10,953 nt of DNA. Origin: an uncultured Oscillospiraceae bacterium. Its GTDB lineage: Bacteria > Bacillota > Clostridia > Oscillospirales > Ruminococcaceae. Below the pieces are notes generated by a model, which saw nothing but the letters and a program-made list of their open reading frames with translations, did not search any database and had not been told where the DNA came from. Positions 1 to 5,840 of this stretch are shown piece by piece. The stretch lies in assembly GCA_958427155.1 (NCBI GenBank), contig CAUABB010000034.1:1-10953 (forward strand), in the 5' to 3' direction. Made by a program: the position numbers and the translations under genes. The stretch's first letter is position 1. Each line of letters opens with the position of its first letter.

Positions 1-72
1 ACGGAACAAATCATAAACTGCCTTGGGATTAACTCCCTCTGCCTGAGGGGTGCTACGTAAAAGTTTTTCCAT
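1..72 (-). CDS. Partial serine hydrolase (beta-lactamase family), N-terminus only
   Basis: An ATG on the minus strand at 72 opens a frame that stays open to the left edge (24 codons). It is preceded by AAAGGA at 82-87, nine bases from the start. The peptide begins MEKLLRSTPQAEGVNPKAV. The pattern R-S-T-P-x-x-x-G-V-x-x-x-A is typical of the first residues of class C beta-lactamase-related serine hydrolases (esterase, D-aminopeptidase or PBP-like), whose SxxK serine lies further in and is outside the window. It follows the NhaC gene on the same strand after 77 bases with no clear terminator, so the two may be cotranscribed. Start and strand are well supported. The family call rests on a short N-terminal pattern, so it is tentative. 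Confidence 0.55.
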   Translation of the reverse strand, partial: MEKLLRSTPQAEGVNPKAVYDLFR

Positions 73-149
73 TTAAATCAATCCTTTCGTAATTTATCAC
101 AGCTTAAAAGCAAAATATCGTGATTTAAGGCAGCCTTTCCGGGTCCGAT

Positions 150-1487
150 TTATTCTCTAAAATTTCTTTCTCCCGCGGACGGAACAGACTTTTTCTTGTT
201 CTTTGTAAAACAGATAAACAAAACCGCGCTGACCCCCATCAGGATGGGATAATAAAGATTGGGAATGATTTCAAGTGGCGATATAGACGCGAGCCCCGCC
301 GCCGTCAGAAGCTGGGCTCCGTAAGGAATAATCCCCTGTGTGACCGAAGTGAAGATATCTAGAATTGAGGCCATCCGCTTTGGTTCCACCTGATATTCGC
401 CGCCGATTTCTTTCGCAATCGGTCCCGCCATGACAATGGCAACGGTATTGTTTGCCGTGCATCCATCCACCAAAATTGACATGCCGGCCATGCCGAGTTC
501 AGCGCCTTTCCTGCTTTTGACCCGTTTTTTGATGGCGTCAATGATAAACTGAACGCCCCCGTGCTCTTTCACCAGTCCGAAAATAGCGGCAACAATGATC
601 GAGATGATGGTAATTTCATACATGCTCTCAACGCCTTCGCCCAGAATTCCAAACATTTCCAAGAAGGTAAATTTGCCCAGCGCGATCCCCACTATTCCCG
701 AAACGATAATACCGGAAAGCAGGACAACAAAAACATTAAAGCCAATCAGAGCTCCGACCAGAACGATTAAATACGGAAGGACCTGCAGCAGGTTATAGGA
801 TAAATCTCCTTTCAGGACATAATCGGTATTCCAGGTACGCGCGACCAACAAAACAATTGTAACAATAGCCGCGGGCAAAACAATCAGAAAATTCGCCTTG
901 AACTTATCTTTCATCTCACAGCCCTGGGTTTTAACTGCGGCAATCGTCGTGTCTGACACCATGGAGAGGTTGTCCCCGAACATAGCACCGCAGACCACAG
1001 CGCCGATGCAAAGAGCCATCGGCAGATCGGTCTTATCCGCAATTCCCGCGGCAATCGGCGTCAAGGCGGTGATGGTGCCGACCGAAGTTCCCATGGAAAC
1101 CGAGATAAAGCAACCGACCACGAAGATGCCGACGATCATAAAATTCGACGGGATAATAGACAAGCCAAAGTTAACGGTGCTTTCCACACCGCCTGCCGCG
1201 CTGACAATTCCGGAAAATGCGCCTGCGACCAGAAAGATTAACAGCATGGTAACGATATTTTCCTCCCCCATACTGCGGGCGGCTATCTGCATCTTCTCCG
1301 TAAATTTTACCTTGCGGTTTTGAAGGAAGGCCACGGCCAAAGCAATTAGAAACCCTATTACCGCCGGCATGGTGTACATATCTCCCGTCGCGATTCCCAC
1401 GCCGATAAAAAGAATCAGAAAAATAAAGATGGGCAAAAGCGCCCAAAAGTTTCCTTTTTTAAGTTCTTTACCGTTCAGCTTGTCCAC
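150..1487 (-). CDS. nhaC: NhaC-family Na+/H+ antiporter
   Basis: A 445-residue membrane protein that should exchange Na+ for H+ across the cytoplasmic membrane, serving pH and sodium homeostasis. Some members of this family instead carry organic acids or amino acids. The sequence shows a short basic N-terminus and about ten to twelve hydrophobic segments. The glycine/serine-rich stretch SMGTSVGTITALTP lies near residues 131-144, and GAMFGDNLSMVSDTTIA lies near 167-183. The GDNLS motif and the following D-T-T are hallmarks of the NhaC family (PF03553). The length is normal. The start is GTG at 1487, preceded by GAGGAG with unusually tight spacing; the next in-frame ATG is more than 30 codons in and would remove the first membrane segment, so GTG is preferred. 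It lies 125 bases downstream of the HD-domain gene on the same strand and may share its transcript. The family call is firm; the transported substrate is inferred. Confidence 0.9.
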   Translation of the reverse strand: MDKLNGKELKKGNFWALLPIFIFLILFIGVGIATGDMYTMPAVIGFLIALAVAFLQNRKVKFTEKMQIAARSMGEENIVTMLLIFLVAGAFSGIVSAAGGVESTVNFGLSIIPSNFMIVGIFVVGCFISVSMGTSVGTITALTPIAAGIADKTDLPMALCIGAVVCGAMFGDNLSMVSDTTIAAVKTQGCEMKDKFKANFLIVLPAAIVTIVLLVARTWNTDYVLKGDLSYNLLQVLPYLIVLVGALIGFNVFVVLLSGIIVSGIVGIALGKFTFLEMFGILGEGVESMYEITIISIIVAAIFGLVKEHGGVQFIIDAIKKRVKSRKGAELGMAGMSILVDGCTANNTVAIVMAGPIAKEIGGEYQVEPKRMASILDIFTSVTQGIIPYGAQLLTAAGLASISPLEIIPNLYYPILMGVSAVLFICFTKNKKKSVPSAGERNFRE

Positions 1488-1612
1488 TCTCCTCTTTTAT
1501 ACATTATCTTTCCAAATAGAAATATCTTCATTTATGCTTTTACAGATCACAGAAATACGCTTCCAGCAAATATCAGAATCTTCTTTTTGCAACTACCTGA
1601 CCTAATACCTTT

Positions 1613-2188
1613 TCATCCTGCTTTTGGGCCGATTCCAAGCGCATCCATCTGTGTTCTCATCCCCTGAATGCAAAGGTCCATAACATCGGCAAGATCCATT
1701 TTCAAAAGCTCACAACCTTTTCGGATCACTTCCCGATCGCACTTAGCTGCAAATCTTTTATCCTTAAATTTTTTTACGGCACTTTTAACTTCCAGATCAG
1801 AAATCCCGTTCGGCCGCATCAGAGAGGCCGCCATTATAATTCCAGTGAGTTCGTCTACCGTATACAAACTTTTTTCCAAGCTGCTTAAAGGTTCTACATT
1901 GCAGCAGAGTCCCCACCCGTGAGATTCGATCGCACGGATAAATTCCGGAGAAACCCCTTCTGGTTCCAGCAGTTCCTTTACATGGAGACAATGTTCCTCA
2001 GGGTATTTTTCAAAATCAACATCATGAAGATACCCCACCGCCTCCCAAAGTTCCGCATCTTCCTCAAAATACTCCGCCATCTTCCTCATTGCCGCACTGA
2101 CAGCCAGCGCATGAACTAACAAATGGGGTTGCGTCACATACTTTCCCAATATTTCTTTTGCACGAGATAACGTCAGGTTTTCCGACAT
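1613..2188 (-). CDS. HD-domain phosphohydrolase
   Basis: A 191-residue soluble protein with a metal-dependent HD hydrolase fold. Candidate metal ligands are His26 (in LLVHALAVSAAM), the His55-Asp56 pair (GYLHDVDFEKYP), His90 (ESHGWG) and Asp112 (VDELTG), in the order expected for HDIG-type domains. Members of this family hydrolyse phosphomonoesters or nucleotides; the substrate here cannot be told. There is no signal peptide or membrane segment. The ATG at 2188 is preceded by AAGGAGGAG with seven bases of spacing, which fixes the start. A sigma-A-like promoter lies upstream at 2249-2277. The gene diverges from the small basic protein gene that starts at 2365 and is followed on the same strand by the NhaC antiporter with no convincing terminator between them. 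The fold call is secure and the function is general only. Confidence 0.85.
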   Translation of the reverse strand: MSENLTLSRAKEILGKYVTQPHLLVHALAVSAAMRKMAEYFEEDAELWEAVGYLHDVDFEKYPEEHCLHVKELLEPEGVSPEFIRAIESHGWGLCCNVEPLSSLEKSLYTVDELTGIIMAASLMRPNGISDLEVKSAVKKFKDKRFAAKCDREVIRKGCELLKMDLADVMDLCIQGMRTQMDALGIGPKAG

Positions 2189-2248
2189 CGCTGAACTCCT
2201 CCTTCAAATCGACTTGTTCCGCCGAAACCGATAAAATCCTTTGCCTTT

Positions 2249-2277
2249 ATGTTACGGCGCATTTTCAAAAAAATCAA
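2249..2277 (-). promoter_or_regulatory. Probable sigma-A promoter of the HD-domain gene
   Basis: On the minus strand, TTGATT (-35, 2272-2277) and TAACAT (-10, 2249-2254) are separated by 17 bases. Each box matches the consensus at four positions. The spacing and the distance of about 60 bases to the HD-domain start are suitable. It is weaker than the divergent promoter at 2303-2331, which lies back to back with it. Confidence 0.4.
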
Positions 2278-2302
2278 GTCTTTCCAGTCCCTAAAAAAGA
2301 GT

Positions 2303-2331
2303 TTGACAGAAACTCCCTATGGATTTATAAT
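2303..2331 (+). promoter_or_regulatory. Perfect consensus sigma-A promoter for the small basic protein
   Basis: TTGACA at 2303-2308 and TATAAT at 2326-2331 are both exact consensus hexamers with the ideal 17-base spacer. Transcription should start near 2338, giving a leader of only about 27 bases that holds the AAGGAAGG ribosome binding site (2351-2358) and then the ATG at 2365. There is no room for a riboswitch. Such a promoter implies strong, largely constitutive transcription, so any control of the gene would have to act after initiation. Confidence 0.85.
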
Positions 2332-2364
2332 GAATCCCTATCAAGCCAAAAAGGAAGGGTTTTT

Positions 2365-2598
2365 ATGTTAAAACGTTTTGTTCCCTATGAGAAGCGCAGT
2401 AAAAAACAAAAGAGGGCCTACGACGCACAAAGACGCATCCTTTGGGACGGAAATCCGGTCACCCGGAAAACTAAAAACAAAAAACAGTATAATAGAAAAA
2501 AGGTTCAGCGAATCGATTGGAACGATTTCACTGAACCTTTTTCCTTTCCACTTAAAAGCGATAGGTACTTTGTGGAGAATCCGGCTCCAGCTGCATGA
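2365..2598 (+). CDS. Small highly basic conserved protein (RFVPYEK type) with in-frame terminator
   Basis: A 77-residue protein starting MLKRFVPYEKRSKKQKRAYD. Its first 46 residues are rich in Lys and Arg and include NPVTRK (30-35) and KNKKQYNRKK (37-46). A consensus promoter (2303-2331) and AAGGAAGG six bases before the ATG show that it is a genuine gene despite its size. From memory, small proteins with the RFVPYEK...NPVTR...YNRKK pattern recur in Clostridia as uncharacterised proteins; I know of no assigned function. The frame passes through an intrinsic terminator (2497-2542, codons 45-60) and stops at 2596-2598, 47 bases inside the convergent VOC gene. RNA ending at the U-tract would have no stop codon and would encode only about 59 residues. 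The basic K-N-K-K-x(n)-Y-x-R-K stretch loosely resembles the C-terminal region of the rescue factor ArfA, but this is an analogy and not demonstrated homology. The exact C-terminus made in the cell is uncertain. Confidence 0.75.
   Translation: MLKRFVPYEKRSKKQKRAYDAQRRILWDGNPVTRKTKNKKQYNRKKVQRIDWNDFTEPFSFPLKSDRYFVENPAPAA
2497..2542. terminator. Bidirectional intrinsic terminator inside the small ORF
   Basis: AAAAAGGTTCAG (2497-2508) pairs perfectly with CTGAACCTTTTT (2531-2542), and inside it AATCG (2511-2515) pairs with CGATT (2523-2527). Rightwards, the GC-containing stem is followed by TTTTTCCTTT. Leftwards, it is followed by six T's on the minus strand. On the minus strand it sits ten bases past the stop of the VOC gene, as expected for that operon's terminator. 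On the plus strand it lies within the coding frame of the small basic protein, about 54 bases before its stop codon. Confidence 0.85.
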
Positions 2599-2968
2599 GC
2601 TCAATCCGGTTGCCGTCCGGGTCGATCACCCAAGCCTGCCAGTTGCCGTCACAACCTTTGAGAGGCTCAACAAACATCGTGCCGCCGTTTCCTTTAATCA
2701 TGGCCGTAACTGCGTGGATATCGTCTACCTCTATACAGGTGTGCAGAAAACCGGTGAGATGCTCGTCGTCGTTGTTCTCGGTACGCGGAGTACCGTCATG
2801 AAACAGCTCAAAAAACAACCCGTCACCCAGCGCAACATATTCGATCCACGGCTTGCCGTCCTTTTCCATAGAAAAAGCTTTTTTCCCTCCAAGGATGTCA
2901 CAATAAAAATGGAGAGAGCGCTCCATATCCGTAACTTTAAACGCAACATGTCCAATTCGTTTCATCAT
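2552..2968 (-). CDS. VOC/glyoxalase-fold metalloprotein, copy 1
   Basis: A 138-residue single-module protein of the vicinal oxygen chelate superfamily (glyoxalase I, fosfomycin resistance, dioxygenase fold). Two beta-alpha-beta-beta-beta units are visible, and the four expected metal ligands can be placed: His7 (IGHVAFKV), Glu54 (FFELFHDG), His76 (LHTCIEVDD) and Glu123 (NRIELMQLEP). The DPDG turn before the last ligand is typical. Two adjacent ATG codons (2968 and 2965) follow GGGGGCGG; the first is used here. It lies 20 bases downstream of a paralogue and ends at the shared terminator. The presence of all ligands suggests an active metal enzyme such as a lactoylglutathione-lyase-like or other detoxifying enzyme. 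Clostridia generally lack glutathione, so the substrate is unknown. Confidence 0.88.
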   Translation of the reverse strand: MMKRIGHVAFKVTDMERSLHFYCDILGGKKAFSMEKDGKPWIEYVALGDGLFFELFHDGTPRTENNDDEHLTGFLHTCIEVDDIHAVTAMIKGNGGTMFVEPLKGCDGNWQAWVIDPDGNRIELMQLEPDSPQSTYRF

Positions 2969-2988
2969 CTAAACCGCCCCCATTTCTA

Positions 2989-3417
2989 TTATTCAAAATA
3001 AATCTGACGCTGTTTGCATCCTGGTTCCAACTGAACAAATTCAATTTCAATCCCGTCCGGATCCGTCATCCAGGCCTGCCAGTTGCCGTCACGGCCGCGT
3101 TTTGGTTTCACACGGAAGACGCCGCCGCGGCTTTCGACTTCCTCTACAAACTTAAACATATCGTCTACGACGAGACAAAAATGAGAAAAGCCGGTAAAAT
3201 GAACGCCTTCCGGCGCTTTCTCCGTTTCATGCGGTGTTCCGCCGTAAAACAGCTCAATAAACGCTCCGTTTGAGGCAACGAGGTACTCTGTCCCCGTGCC
3301 CGGGCCATCAAGCGGCATGGAAAACGCCTTTTTACATCCTAAAATATCCAAATAAAAATGAAGCGATTTTTCCATATCCTTAACCCAGATCGCCGTATGT
3401 CCAAATCCCTGAAACAT
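2989..3417 (-). CDS. VOC/glyoxalase-fold metalloprotein, copy 2
   Basis: A 142-residue paralogue of the downstream VOC protein. The two share the opening pattern GH-x(5)-KDMEKSLHFYLDILG-like, KKAFSM, the FTGF-type segment before the third ligand, and the block DGNWQAW-x-x-DPDG. Metal ligands are placed at His7, Glu55, His79 and Glu126. The ATG at 3417 follows AAGAAGGAGTCA on the minus strand, a good ribosome binding site. As first gene of the pair it is probably transcribed from the AT-rich region 3430-3500, where I could not fix a clear promoter but see a 14-base palindrome. It is separated from the GH3 gene upstream by a strong terminator, so the VOC pair forms its own unit. The substrate is unknown. 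Confidence 0.88.
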   Translation of the reverse strand: MFQGFGHTAIWVKDMEKSLHFYLDILGCKKAFSMPLDGPGTGTEYLVASNGAFIELFYGGTPHETEKAPEGVHFTGFSHFCLVVDDMFKFVEEVESRGGVFRVKPKRGRDGNWQAWMTDPDGIEIEFVQLEPGCKQRQIYFE

Positions 3418-3475
3418 GATTGACTCCTTCTTTCTGCATAATTTTATTGTTAATTGTATATTACCAAATGGACAA

Positions 3476-3489
3476 ATATTTTAAAATAT
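3476..3489. promoter_or_regulatory. AT-only palindrome upstream of the VOC pair, possible operator
   Basis: ATATTTTAAAATAT is a perfect 14-base palindrome about 60 bases upstream of the first VOC start. Its size and place fit a dimeric repressor or activator site. The region is AT-rich, so chance is a real alternative, and no regulator gene lies nearby. Confidence 0.25.
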
Positions 3490-3543
3490 CCGATTAGTAG
3501 TAAGAATTCATCTGTTTCCAGCCGCCTTGGAATGTTTTGAAAT

Positions 3544-3572
3544 AATATCCCCCGGCAAAACCGGGGGATATT
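3544..3572 (-). terminator. Intrinsic terminator of the GH3 gene
   Basis: AATATCCCCCGG (3544-3555) pairs perfectly with CCGGGGGATATT (3561-3572) around a five-base loop (CAAAA). On the minus strand the stem is followed by ATTATTTC, a broken U-tract, and it begins five bases past the GH3 stop codon. The plus-strand side is also T-rich, but no plus-strand gene ends here. Confidence 0.8.
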
Positions 3573-3577
3573 GGATT

Positions 3578-5707
3578 TTATTTTACAGAAAGCTCTGCTT
3601 TCAAAGGCTCAATCCCCGTCAACGCAACGCTCCGCGCGTCAGGCTGGCTTCCACCGACATAAAGAGTAAACTTCGTACTGTCGACATAGCGCTCGCCTTT
3701 ATCGTCCACAACGGTCAGCGCCGCATTTCTTACCGGAAGCTCAACCGTCTTGCTCTCACCCGCCTTCAGCGAAACACGTTTAAAGGCACAGAGGCTATGA
3801 TTACGTACAGCAAATTTGGACTCGTTATCCTTAATATAAACCTCGACTACTTCATCCATGTCATAGCTGCCGGTATTGGACACAGTAACAGAGACAATGA
3901 AGTCATCCTCTTTTCCAACACACGCAGGAACCTTAAGATCAGAATAAACAGCCTTGCTGTAAGACAAGCCGTATCCGAACGGATAAAGCGCCTCATTTTC
4001 CATGTAACGATAAGTACGGTTTTTCATACTGTAGTCTGTAAACTCCGGCAATTCCTCAACACTGCGGTAGAAGGTAACCGGAAGTTTGCCAGACGGCGCA
4101 ACCTTTCCAAAAAGGATATTTGCCGCCGCAGTACCTCCCAAAGCGCCAGGATACCAAGTCTGAATAATCGCGTCACAATGCTCATCCGCAAAGTTAATCG
4201 ACATTGCGGAGCCGGTACTGAGAAGAAGAACCGTCGGCTTGCCAAGCGCGGTAATCGTTTCAAGCAGCCCTTCCTGCTCCTGAGAAAGGTCAAGAGTAAT
4301 TTTATCGCCAGCAGCATATGCGTTACCCGCATCGCCCTGCTCCCCTTCGATGGTCGCATCAAGTCCAAGACAGAGAACAACAACATCCGAAAGCTCTGCA
4401 ACCGCGACCGCCTCCGCGATCCGGTCATTTGGCTGAGCCAAATCTTCGACTCTGTTCTTGAAAAGATGGCAGCCCTCCGAGTAGTAGACACGCGTATCCG
4501 GATTAACCGCAGCCTGAATTCCTTCAAGCAACGTGACGTAATGGGAAGCGGTTCCCGCATAGTTTCCCTTGAGAATTACCTGACTGTCGGCATTTGGGCC
4601 AATAACCGCAATGTTTTTAATTTTGTCTTTATCAAGAGGCAAAACGCCGTTGTTCTTGAGAAGCACCATAGACTTTTCCGCAGCTTTCAAGTTGGCGGCA
4701 GCGTGTTCGGCACAGTCATTAACCTCATATGGGATATCGTCAAATTCTGTTTTTTCATCAAACATTCCAAGGCGCATCCGGGTGGTAAAGAGCCGCTCAC
4801 AGGCAGTGGTAATCTGCTCTTCAGTCACAAGTCCTTCTTCATATGCCTGAAGCATGTGAAGATATGTATTTCCACAGTTAACATCACAGCCCCACTTCAT
4901 CGCTAGAGCAGCCGACTCCGGTGCAGTAGCGGTAACCTTGTGGTTCACATGGAAGTCACGAATTGCCCAGCAGTCGGAGACAACATGACCGTCAAATCCC
5001 CACTTTTTACGAAGAATATCATGAAGAAGTAATTTACTTCCACAACAGGGCTCCCCGTTAGTACGGTTGTAGGCACCCATAACGCTTTCGACCTTTGCCT
5101 CTTTTACAAGTGCTTCAAAAGCAGGAAGATATGTCTCCCAAAGATCTTTCTCTGAAGCGACTGCATTAAACTCGTGACGGATTCCTTCCGGACCGGAATG
5201 AACCGCATAATGTTTCGCACAGGCGGCGGATTTCATCACCTTGCCGTCTCCTTGAAGCCCCTCTACAAATTTCACGCCAAGGCGGCTTGTAAGATAAGGA
5301 TCCTCACCATAAGTCTCGTGCCCACGCCCCCAGCGAGGATCACGGAAAATATTGACATTTGGGCTCCAGAAAGTCAGGCCTTTATAGATATCTCGATCGC
5401 CCTTTTTGCTCTGCATATTATACTTTGCGCGGCCCTCAGTTGAAATAATTTTCGCAATTTCCTTCAAGCCTTCATCATCAAACATGGCAGCCATACCGAT
5501 TGCCTGTGGAAATACTGTGGCGGTTCCAGCGCGGGCAACACCGTGAAGCGCTTCATTCCACCAGTTATAAGCCGGTACGCCAAGCCGCTCAATCGCCGGC
5601 GCATCATAGCGAAGCTGGGAAGCTTTTTCCTCCAACGTCATTTGGGAAACCAGGTCCTTCGCGCGCTCTTTCGCTGAAAGAGACTCGTCTAAATACTTCG
5701 GTTTCAT
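3578..5707 (-). CDS. GH3 beta-glucosidase / beta-xylosidase
   Basis: A 709-residue glycoside hydrolase family 3 enzyme that removes terminal beta-linked sugars (glucose, xylose or related) from the non-reducing end of oligosaccharides by a retaining mechanism. The N-terminal TIM-barrel domain (about 1-330) has YNWWNEALHGVARAG (47-61), KHYAVH (165-170), the substrate-binding KxHY and RxxxEF region, and the nucleophile Asp245 in VVSDCWAI. The alpha/beta sandwich (about 345-550) carries candidate acid/base glutamates Glu454 or Glu456 in GLDATIEGEQGD. YPFGYGLSYS (575-584) leads into a C-terminal fibronectin-III-like domain. YNWWNEALHG is more usual in xylosidase-type members, so beta-xylosidase is a real possibility. 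There is no signal peptide, so it acts in the cytoplasm on imported sugars. The ATG is preceded by AAGGAGG. It has its own promoter (5768-5797) and terminator and lies just downstream of the DUF6259-like gene. Confidence 0.93.
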   Translation of the reverse strand: MKPKYLDESLSAKERAKDLVSQMTLEEKASQLRYDAPAIERLGVPAYNWWNEALHGVARAGTATVFPQAIGMAAMFDDEGLKEIAKIISTEGRAKYNMQSKKGDRDIYKGLTFWSPNVNIFRDPRWGRGHETYGEDPYLTSRLGVKFVEGLQGDGKVMKSAACAKHYAVHSGPEGIRHEFNAVASEKDLWETYLPAFEALVKEAKVESVMGAYNRTNGEPCCGSKLLLHDILRKKWGFDGHVVSDCWAIRDFHVNHKVTATAPESAALAMKWGCDVNCGNTYLHMLQAYEEGLVTEEQITTACERLFTTRMRLGMFDEKTEFDDIPYEVNDCAEHAAANLKAAEKSMVLLKNNGVLPLDKDKIKNIAVIGPNADSQVILKGNYAGTASHYVTLLEGIQAAVNPDTRVYYSEGCHLFKNRVEDLAQPNDRIAEAVAVAELSDVVVLCLGLDATIEGEQGDAGNAYAAGDKITLDLSQEQEGLLETITALGKPTVLLLSTGSAMSINFADEHCDAIIQTWYPGALGGTAAANILFGKVAPSGKLPVTFYRSVEELPEFTDYSMKNRTYRYMENEALYPFGYGLSYSKAVYSDLKVPACVGKEDDFIVSVTVSNTGSYDMDEVVEVYIKDNESKFAVRNHSLCAFKRVSLKAGESKTVELPVRNAALTVVDDKGERYVDSTKFTLYVGGSQPDARSVALTGIEPLKAELSVK

Positions 5708-5767
5708 TTAAGAATTCCTCCTTGTTGATAAGCCGCCCAAAGTGGCGGAAACTTTCACCTGTTTTTC

Positions 5768-5797
5768 ATTATAACAAACCAATTTACAGGATTACAA
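5768..5797 (-). promoter_or_regulatory. Probable sigma-A promoter of the GH3 gene
   Basis: On the minus strand, TTGTAA (5792-5797) and TATAAT (5768-5773) are separated by 18 bases. Transcription would start near 5761, giving a leader of about 55 bases. That leader contains a small GC hairpin (CCGCC/GGCGG, 5733-5748) just before the AAGGAGG ribosome binding site. No clear catabolite-response (cre) element was found beside it. Confidence 0.55.
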
Positions 5798-5840
5798 TCA
5801 ATAAAATTAACCTTTTACATGAAATTCTTTTTGCGGTTTA

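Noticed and set aside
73..149. Possible terminator or promoter between the NhaC gene and the serine hydrolase fragment
   Set aside because: No stem followed by a T-tract and no acceptable -35/-10 pair could be found; only the ribosome binding site is clear.
898..1323. A 141-codon plus-strand frame antisense to the NhaC gene
   Set aside because: Low-complexity product with no motif and no ribosome binding site; the opposite strand encodes a clear antiporter.
1475..1504. A nine-codon frame (MYKRGEWTS) overlapping the GTG start of the NhaC gene
   Set aside because: It could be a coupling leader peptide, but its ribosome binding site is poor and its length is within chance, so it is not called a gene.
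2158..2364. Upstream extension of the small basic protein frame
   Set aside because: The frame is open from 2158, but this region holds both divergent promoters. The ribosome binding site and the RFVPYEK start fix the ATG at 2365.
3527..4906. A 459-codon open frame on the plus strand
   Set aside because: It lies antisense to the GH3 gene, whose motifs are unmistakable. Its product has no recognisable motif, and its start lacks a ribosome binding site. It is a shadow of codon bias.
5733..5748. Small GC hairpin (CCGCC/GGCGG) in the GH3 leader, considered as a riboswitch or attenuator
   Set aside because: Only five base pairs, no T-tract and no wider conserved fold; at most a minor leader structure.
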